Positions 63,969 through 64,000 of a stretch of 64,000 bases of DNA are shown here, in pieces. Each line of letters opens with the position of its first letter. Position 1 is the first letter of the stretch. The notes beneath the pieces are model-generated. The model ran no database searches, was not told the origin of the DNA, and saw only the letters and a list, made by a program, of their open reading frames with translations. This stretch comes from Sagittula stellata E-37 (GTDB lineage: Bacteria; Pseudomonadota; Alphaproteobacteria; Rhodobacterales; Rhodobacteraceae): assembly GCF_039724765.1 (NCBI RefSeq), contig NZ_CP155730.1, positions 186,001 through 250,000 on the forward strand. Direction: 5' to 3'. The translations under genes were made by a program, and so were the position numbers.

Positions 63969-64000
63969 AACGGCGGAGCCTGTCCCGCGAAGCGGCCACC

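Overview
The window is a high-GC (about 63-65% by eye) stretch of bacterial chromosome or chromid. It has tightly packed operons with many 4-bp ATGA/GTGA overlaps. The gene families (AapJQMP amino-acid importer, PotABCD- and ProXWV-type importers, DUF2946/PCuAC/PepSY metal genes, IS5/IS66/ISNCY scars) point to a marine alphaproteobacterium of the Rhodobacteraceae/Roseobacter type. The genus cannot be named from sequence alone. No rRNA, tRNA or CRISPR array was found.

Layout. 1-1862: end of a TctDE-like two-component system. 2028-4198: divergent DHA2-type efflux pump and TetR regulator. 4422-9037: polar amino-acid (opine-like) importer without its own ATPase, plus a GntR regulator and a gamma-glutamyltransferase. 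9047-17244: ProXWV-type importer whose binding protein and double permease are co-transcribed with an acetylpolyamine-aminohydrolase-like deacetylase; the ATPase sits in the divergent operon with a GntR regulator, an SDR dehydrogenase and a class-III aminotransferase. 17295-24406: Pot-type importer followed on the same strand by an amidase, a decayed amidohydrolase, a DUF3237 protein and a guanidinobutyrase. 24498-26341: TetR and GntR regulators separated by a dead IS5 element. 26405-36741: aapJQMP importer, three tandem MmgE/PrpD paralogues and a glutathione transferase in one operon, with a divergent cystathionine-beta-lyase-type enzyme. 37026-41923: DabAB inorganic-carbon pump with a LysR regulator. 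42274-43524: secreted GH8 glycanase. 44192-50751: iron/copper acquisition operon. 51062-52802: IS66 scar and a wrecked adhesin/ABC-exporter chimera. 52892-62248: AbgB-like peptidase, oligopeptide importer and two alpha/beta hydrolases. 62567-63950: a LysR gene cut by a second, truncated copy of the aminotransferase.

How it works together. The left part reads as a nitrogen-compound scavenging region built on polyamine and guanidino chemistry. Amidase, guanidinobutyrase and aminotransferase are the steps expected for 4-guanidinobutyramide -> 4-guanidinobutyrate -> GABA + urea -> semialdehyde, fed by a polyamine-type importer; the deacetylase next door would handle acetylated amines. The triple-PrpD operon is a second self-contained uptake-and-degradation unit of unknown substrate.

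Genome dynamics. A 577-bp direct repeat (16686-17262 and 63392-63968, about 14 mismatches, no gaps) brackets roughly 46 kb. Dead transposase fragments sit at the borders of the functional cassettes at about 25.3, 36.9, 43.7-44.0 and 51.2 kb. The right half therefore looks assembled from cassettes, and the interval between the repeats could in principle be deleted or amplified by recombination.
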